A stretch of DNA of 64,000 nucleotides. Source: Beroe forskalii. Its lineage: Eukaryota > Ctenophora > Nuda > Beroida > Beroidae. A model generated the notes under the pieces. It had not been told where the DNA came from. It did no database searches and was given only the letters and a program-made list of their open reading frames with translations. The first letter of the stretch is position 1, and each line of letters begins with the position of its first letter. Of the stretch, positions 59,388 to 64,000 are shown piece after piece. The stretch spans positions 62,001 through 126,000 of the forward strand of contig WFMF01000355.1 of NCBI GenBank assembly GCA_011033025.1, read 5' to 3'. Position numbers and translations under genes: made by a program.

Positions 59388-60205
59388 AACTCACAGCCCG
59401 TTCGCCGAGTTTAAAATCCAGATTACGGAGCGGCCTCGTACTTTTTTCGGATCGTTAAATAATAATGTTACTACACACGGATATCGGTGTGGATTTCCCA
59501 TATTCCACTCGGCTTCGCCTCGGTGGAATATTCACCAATCCACACCTCAATAGTGTGTAGTAACATCATATTATTTACCGCGTGGCCGGATATAGCGGTT
59601 AAGTAGGATGTGTTATTTTTGAGTTTTTTTTCATACTTTTGATATTATCTTCACACTTTTGATATTATTTTCACACTTTCGGTATTATTTTCATAGTTTT
59701 TGGTATTATTTTCATAGTTTTTGGTATTATTTTCATAGTTTTTGGTATTATTTTCATAGTTTTGCTATTATTTTCATAGTATTTGATATTATTTTCATAG
59801 TTTTTCTATTATTTTCACAGTATTCAATATTATATTCACACTTCTTGTCCTAAAGGAGTTCCTAAAGGAACTCCGAGACGGAGCCTCACGTCAAAGCTTT
59901 GATAAACAAGTCGTATTGCTCACCACGTAAAGCCTACCGTCTAAAGACAAAAGTTATATTTATATGCTGAGAGTGAAGAAAATGTTTTCTTGCGTTTGAA
60001 AAACTTGGTAAATAATATCGTTACATAACTCCCAACAGCGAAGTAACAAATTGTTTTCAACTCGGGCTGCGCCCTCGATGAAAACAAATCATTATTCAAC
60101 TCAGCCTTCGGCTTCGGTGAATAATGCAATTTATGCCACTCGCTTCGCTCGAGGCATAAATCATGTTACTTCACTGTTGCTCGTTATGTAACTACATATT
60201 ATATA
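59388..60205. mobile_element. 0.8-kb hairpin-rich insertion, right arm only
   Basis: Absent from the left arm (near 14960). It contains a 123-bp hairpin-in-hairpin (59455-59577), with arms GTTACTACACAC/GTGTGTAGTAAC around a GGTGTGGATT/AATCCACACC stem. A TTTTCATAGTTTTTGGTATTA array runs at 59640-59830. A 30-bp inverted pair (60022-60050 and 60162-60192) encloses three consecutive stems with CTCGGGCTGCGCCCTCG-type tips. Ends are approximate. Confidence 0.7.
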
Positions 60206-62245
60206 ACAAGAGTGGTGTCCTTTTGATATAAGTACATTGCTCAATGTTTGATATTAAAGGGCTGTGCAGACAGTTTATCTTTATAACAATACATCATTTT
60301 ATGGAAATGGGCGTAATTCCAGAACAGATATGATACTATTGACTGATACTAAAAAAGTACGTAGTAGGTACTATGATACTACTGAATCTATAGAAAAGGC
60401 CGAAGAAGTTTGTAGGAATAATTCGGGAATAGCGTGGGCCCTGGAAGTATATTCGTATATATGTGATAGCTACGTGTTATTATTTCCTTATCCATCTCTC
60501 GAACGGCGAACTGATAAGAATTGTTTTTTGTGCGCAAAATAACATGCCAAAATACACGTAAAAGGTATCTAAATAACATGTAGCACACTCATTTTTCGTA
60601 CCTTAGGGGAGATACGTATTTACCTGTTCATCACGTATTTACAAGTTTCTATACACTTTGCACGAATATTTCTCAACTTTGGGGTACGTATTTGCTGGTG
60701 GCGTACGCTGTGTTTGTTTCCCAGTCAATGGGACCGTCCACCCCACAGCAATCAAACTGAAATAAGGGGTCAGAAAACGTTAAAATACGTTACCGAAGTC
60801 CGAAATGCAGGGAATTTTTGAAAACCTAGGTACTGAAATAAGGTGTCAAAATACTTAACCGAAATTCAAGGAATTTTGAAATTAAACTTTCTAAAAAGTC
60901 AAGAATTTAAATTTTGAAATATAGATGGTAGGTGGGGGGGGGGGTCAAAAACAAAAAAGACTCGTTTGTCTTTCATTCTACTTTCTGCTTATAGAATGCT
61001 ATAATCGAACATCTGAAAAATAAGTTAACTTTAAGCACGGTGCGCTACACCAGTTATGAGTTATCCCTTCTGTAACTGACAGTTTCTAGCGCCCAGGGAC
61101 CCTTGCAAGGAATGAAAGGGATTTTGCTTCCATCTCTCGCTTCTTTAGTCTTAGAAAATGGGATATAACATTCAATAATTAACTGTTTACCTTCTCAAAT
61201 AGGTACAGAACCAATTCGTTTTTAAGAATAATACCAATAAATTGGGGGGGGGGGTGGTAATTTGTAGGGAGTACCAATAATACGAATTACACCAATAAAT
61301 TTGGGGGGGGGGTGATTTGTTATCGAGAGCAATCACCATACGATGGTGCTCGCATGACACAGCTAGAACACAGCTAGAACAGCTAGAACACAGCTAGAAC
61401 AGCTAGAACATATTATTAGAGTACTAATAACCATGAAATTCTGGTGACATGATTATTCATCAGCTACTTATTTATTAAACTTATAGGGAGCCGGTGGGGC
61501 TACTCTAAGAGGAATCACTTCACGATCACATGATTTATAATTAATCGAATGACGAATGATCATGAAACTTGGTTTAAAATCCCCTCATATATAATAACAA
61601 TAGACATGACACACCAGAGTGCCACTACTCTGTGTTTTGTAGATTACAATACAGATATTACGTTCGTTCCAGGTCATCTTGTCTCTGCCTGAAAATCTAA
61701 AACAATATAATGATCTTCATCGAGACTGAATCTAGGCCTCTGCCTGAAAATCTAAAACAATATAATGATCTTCATCGAGACTGAATCTACGTCTCCCCTC
61801 GGTCACTGAGCAATGACCATGCTCTATTATAATTATTCTATTCTAAACACTCTGAAATACAGAATGAATTATTCATTCAAATATCGAATTCAACACAATG
61901 GATCAGCCATCATGTTATAGCGATCTTAGTCGAGCATCACGTATACGAATAAGATATCTGACGAAATAGCTCTAAAATAATGATGTCATTATCAGGGTTC
62001 ATAATGGTGCCCTGATGACGATTCATTGCCTATAATAATCTAGTAAATCTGAGCAGGGGGGCAGGGGAGGCTATATATAAACGTATATAATTAAGGGGGT
62101 AGACCGTTCTAATGCTCTCCGCTAACTTACTTGATCAGTGATCATGGATCACTAACCTGATCCGTGCTAACAGTGATCATAGTGCCGTTTAGTAGATTTT
62201 ACTTTACAAATATTCATTATTATATGAGGAATTATTAATTATAAT
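60206..62245. other. Right arm, mirrored upstream DNA
   Basis: Apart from the exon at 60677-60756 this mirrors 12932-14900, including the 60-bp duplication and G-runs. CAGCTAGAACA is triplicated at 61361-61410 but not in the left arm. Confidence 0.5.
60677..60756 (-). CDS. Tetraspanin, right copy: exon with CCG motif
   Basis: Acceptor TTATTTCAG, 26 codons beginning FDCCGVDGPIDWETN. Compared with the left copy one residue differs (Asp for Glu before CCG) plus one silent change. The donor again reads CAAAG|TTGAG, with no GT. Exons for membrane segments 1-3 are not found upstream before the palindrome edge. Confidence 0.85.
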
Positions 62246-62382
62246 ATCACTTCGCCCACTTCGTCCCCGCCCATCGAGTTATCTTCGAACCACGAGAAGA
62301 ATGAAGGAGGGTCGTCACCAGGCCTGTCTCTCTTGCCGCCCACTTTGCTCTTGCCCTTGTCTCCACTTTTCTCTGTCAGTGC
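62246..62382 (-). CDS. Protein SET (NAP family) exon, truncated at palindrome edge
   Basis: Acceptor GTCAACAG, then 45 codons starting ALTEKSGDKGKSKVGGKR and ending PPSFFSWFEDNSMGGDEVGE-V. SFFxWFxDxSxxGxDExGEVI is the signature near the end of the NAP domain of SET/I2PP2A, a histone chaperone and PP2A inhibitor acting in the nucleus. In the family, GEVIKDDIWP follows. Here the frame runs into TTATAA exactly at the palindrome boundary. The exon has probably been cut by the rearrangement or by misassembly. Other SET exons were not seen in the window. Confidence 0.8.
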
Positions 62383-62554
62383 CTGTTGACAAAGAAGGTA
62401 AATATACTATTTTGAAACAAGGTCAATGTACTATTGGGAAATCTTATTTCATTGTAACAAGCATAGCTTCCGACCATTGAAAATCCGTTCGAGGTTTTGC
62501 CAAAAGGAGGGCAAATCAACGCAAAAGAGGCAATATTCCATACAAAAGTGGCGA

Positions 62555-62585
<31 letters not shown>

Positions 62586-63080
62586 GGACACCGCCAAAAA
62601 ATGCAATCCGAGATAGTGCCATTAAGTGTATTTTCACAACCATGGGTGTATTTCAGAACTTCAGGTATTTTAGGTGGATTCAGTGAAAGTTCTATTCACA
62701 GGATCAATCTGAGATAGTGCTTGTTAGGTGTATTTTCACAATCATGGGTGTATTTCAGGAACTTAAGGTGTATTTTAGGTGGATTCAGTAAAAGTGTATT
62801 TACAAAATCAATCCGAGATAGTGCTTATTGGGTGTATTTTCAGAGTCCAGAGTGTATTTGGGAACTTAAGGTGTATTTTAGGTGAATTCAGTAAAAGTAT
62901 TTACAAAATCAACTGAGTTGGTGCTTGTCAGGTGTATTTTCAACAATTATGGGTCCACTTCAGGAACTTAAGGTCTATTTTAGGTGAACTCAGTAAAGTA
63001 GATTTCCAAAATCAATCGAGCTAGTGCTTGTTAGGGTATTTCGAAATATATGGTCGACCTTTTTTTTTTTTTTTTTTTTG
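62555..63080. repeat. Poly-T runs bracketing a tandem repeat of about 105 bp
   Basis: Units contain CCGAGATAGTGCTTGTTAGG, TGGGTGTATTTCAGGAACTT and TTTTAGGTGGATTCAGT, about four copies (62600-63020). T-runs at 62558-62585 and 63059-63080 sit in the similar contexts GACC(T)nGGACACCGCC and GACC(T)nGAAACCGCC. Confidence 0.8.
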
Positions 63081-63814
63081 AAACCGCCCAGAAAGACCTA
63101 TTTAAGGCCATATATGTTAGGTGTATTTTGAGATAGGTCAAAAGGAGGCAAATTGGGCCTAAAGGAGGGCAAAAAAGAGGGCTCGGAGGGCAAGACCCAA
63201 AAAGGAGGGCAAAAAGAGGGCATGAGAGGGCGCCCTCTCAAGAAGAGGGCAGTTCGGAAGCTATGGTAACAAGTGCTTTGTATATTTCAAGATTTCGATC
63301 GATCGCCAACAGCAGGGCAAAATAAGGGCATGCATGGTGTCCTGTCAGATGCCAGGCATGGCAGGGCATTTCATCAGATATTGAATTGAATTGAAATTAT
63401 TTTTGTTATATACATTCAAATTATATTGTCTTGAGTGTTGTGAGCATGTAGTGATGTGTGAGTGAGCTGTGAAGATATCGAATGAGAGCTCCAACTGTAA
63501 ACAGAAGGTTAAAAAGTGAACATGCAGGCCGCAGTAAGTAAGACAAACAAATCAGAGCAGTATAATTTAAGAGAAGTGCTTCAGCCTCAATCTACATTCT
63601 ACTGTGTCCTATAATCTTAAGTCTACATGTTGGTTATATTGTAGGGGTTGTAATGATGTCAGGCGCCACTGTCATGTGGCATTTCTTTACACACCAGGCA
63701 TCTGGCTGGAGTATGCGACTTCCCCCCCCCCCCGACTTTTTGAAGTTGAAGGACTGGTGGAATGCTTCAAGAGCTTTGGTATTCCTGGTGGATCCCTGAG
63801 CATGTGTGTCGGTA
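63081..63814. other. Right flank, AGGAGGGCAAA purine repeats, otherwise unremarkable
   Basis: AAGGAGGGCAAAAAGAGGGC-like words at 63130-63250. The ATAGCTTCCGA motif occurs inverted at 62462 and 63254, hinting that 62455-63265 is one element. No gene recognised. Confidence 0.45.
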
Positions 63815-63885
63815 ATCGCACTATATAGTGATACCATGTCACTGTATAGTGCGCTGACACTATTTAGTGACGCACTATTTAGAGA
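63815..63885. repeat. CACTATATAGTG hairpin repeats
   Basis: Inverse orientation of the block at 8786-8850, sharing GTAATCGCACTATATAGTG and the TGTCACTGTATAGTGCG variant. Dispersed small repeat. Confidence 0.6.
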
Positions 63886-64000
63886 GTCCAATCCAAATTG
63901 ATTCGAAATAGTGTAGGATGGGGAGCTACGATCCTTGGTACTTGACACCATTGCTCGAACGAGAAACCATCACGTGAGTTCCTCCTCGAAATGTGATCCA

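Larger units (their letters stand above)
35986..62245. repeat. Giant inverted duplication, right arm
   Basis: Reverse-complement counterpart of 12932-28377, lengthened by arm-specific insertions at 37563-39789, about 43801-45430, 45608-46008, 46554-50431, 51895-57564 and about 59388-60205. The outer edge at 62245 coincides with the point where the SET exon loses its reading frame. The inner edge at about 35986 lies in composite-foldback sequence. Confidence 0.93.

Noticed and set aside
1-64000. Whole palindrome considered as one giant transposon inserted in SET
   Set aside because: The rest of the SET exon does not follow at the opposite edge (12931), and no target duplication or terminal element signature is visible there.

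Overview
The window is nuclear DNA of an animal, most likely a marine invertebrate. I cannot name the species. The coding exons I can support are short and split by introns. They belong to metazoan-type families: a tetraspanin, adenylate kinase 2 and protein SET. One Penelope-like retroelement with reverse transcriptase and GIY-YIG regions is present. Most of the window is foldback DNA transposons, MITEs, minisatellites and nested hairpins. Two 100-N scaffold gaps lie at 10165-10264 and 28695-28794. I found no rRNA, tRNA, CRISPR array or bacterial operon.

Layout. 1-8710: two copies of a composite foldback element with (CACTAGCCCCT)n / (AGTGAGGGGCT)n arrays. 8711-12931: MITEs, a hairpin cluster with CCCTTCGGG stems, and the last three exons of an unrecognised minus-strand gene (12418 to 11043). 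12932-28377: left arm of a giant inverted duplication, carrying the last four exons of a tetraspanin gene on the plus strand. 28378-35985: spacer, with the first three exons of adenylate kinase 2 (minus) and a foldback element holding a CTGACCCCCTGGTGA minisatellite. 35986-62245: right arm, a mirror copy with the same four tetraspanin exons on the minus strand. 62246-64000: right flank, starting with a protein SET exon cut at the palindrome edge, then tandem repeats.

The arms are about 15.4 kb and 26.3 kb. Much of the length difference comes from insertions present in only one arm. On the left these are a 0.55-kb TA-flanked MITE, a 2.46-kb foldback and a 173-bp hairpin. On the right they are a 2.2-kb Penelope-like element with a 12-bp target duplication, a 1.6-kb block, a 0.4-kb MITE with an 8-bp duplication, a 3.9-kb foldback, a 5.67-kb transposon with an 8-bp duplication, and a 0.8-kb hairpin-rich block. 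The opposite arm acts as the empty site for each, so several insertion boundaries can be set to the base.

The duplicated tetraspanin exons differ at only 4 of 312 positions, and 3 of those changes are silent, although surrounding introns have diverged through many indels. The arms may be a real inverted duplication or two haplotypes joined head-to-head by the assembler. The sequence alone cannot decide. Four genes are incomplete here: the unknown gene and tetraspanin lack their 5' exons, and AK2 and SET lack their 3' parts.
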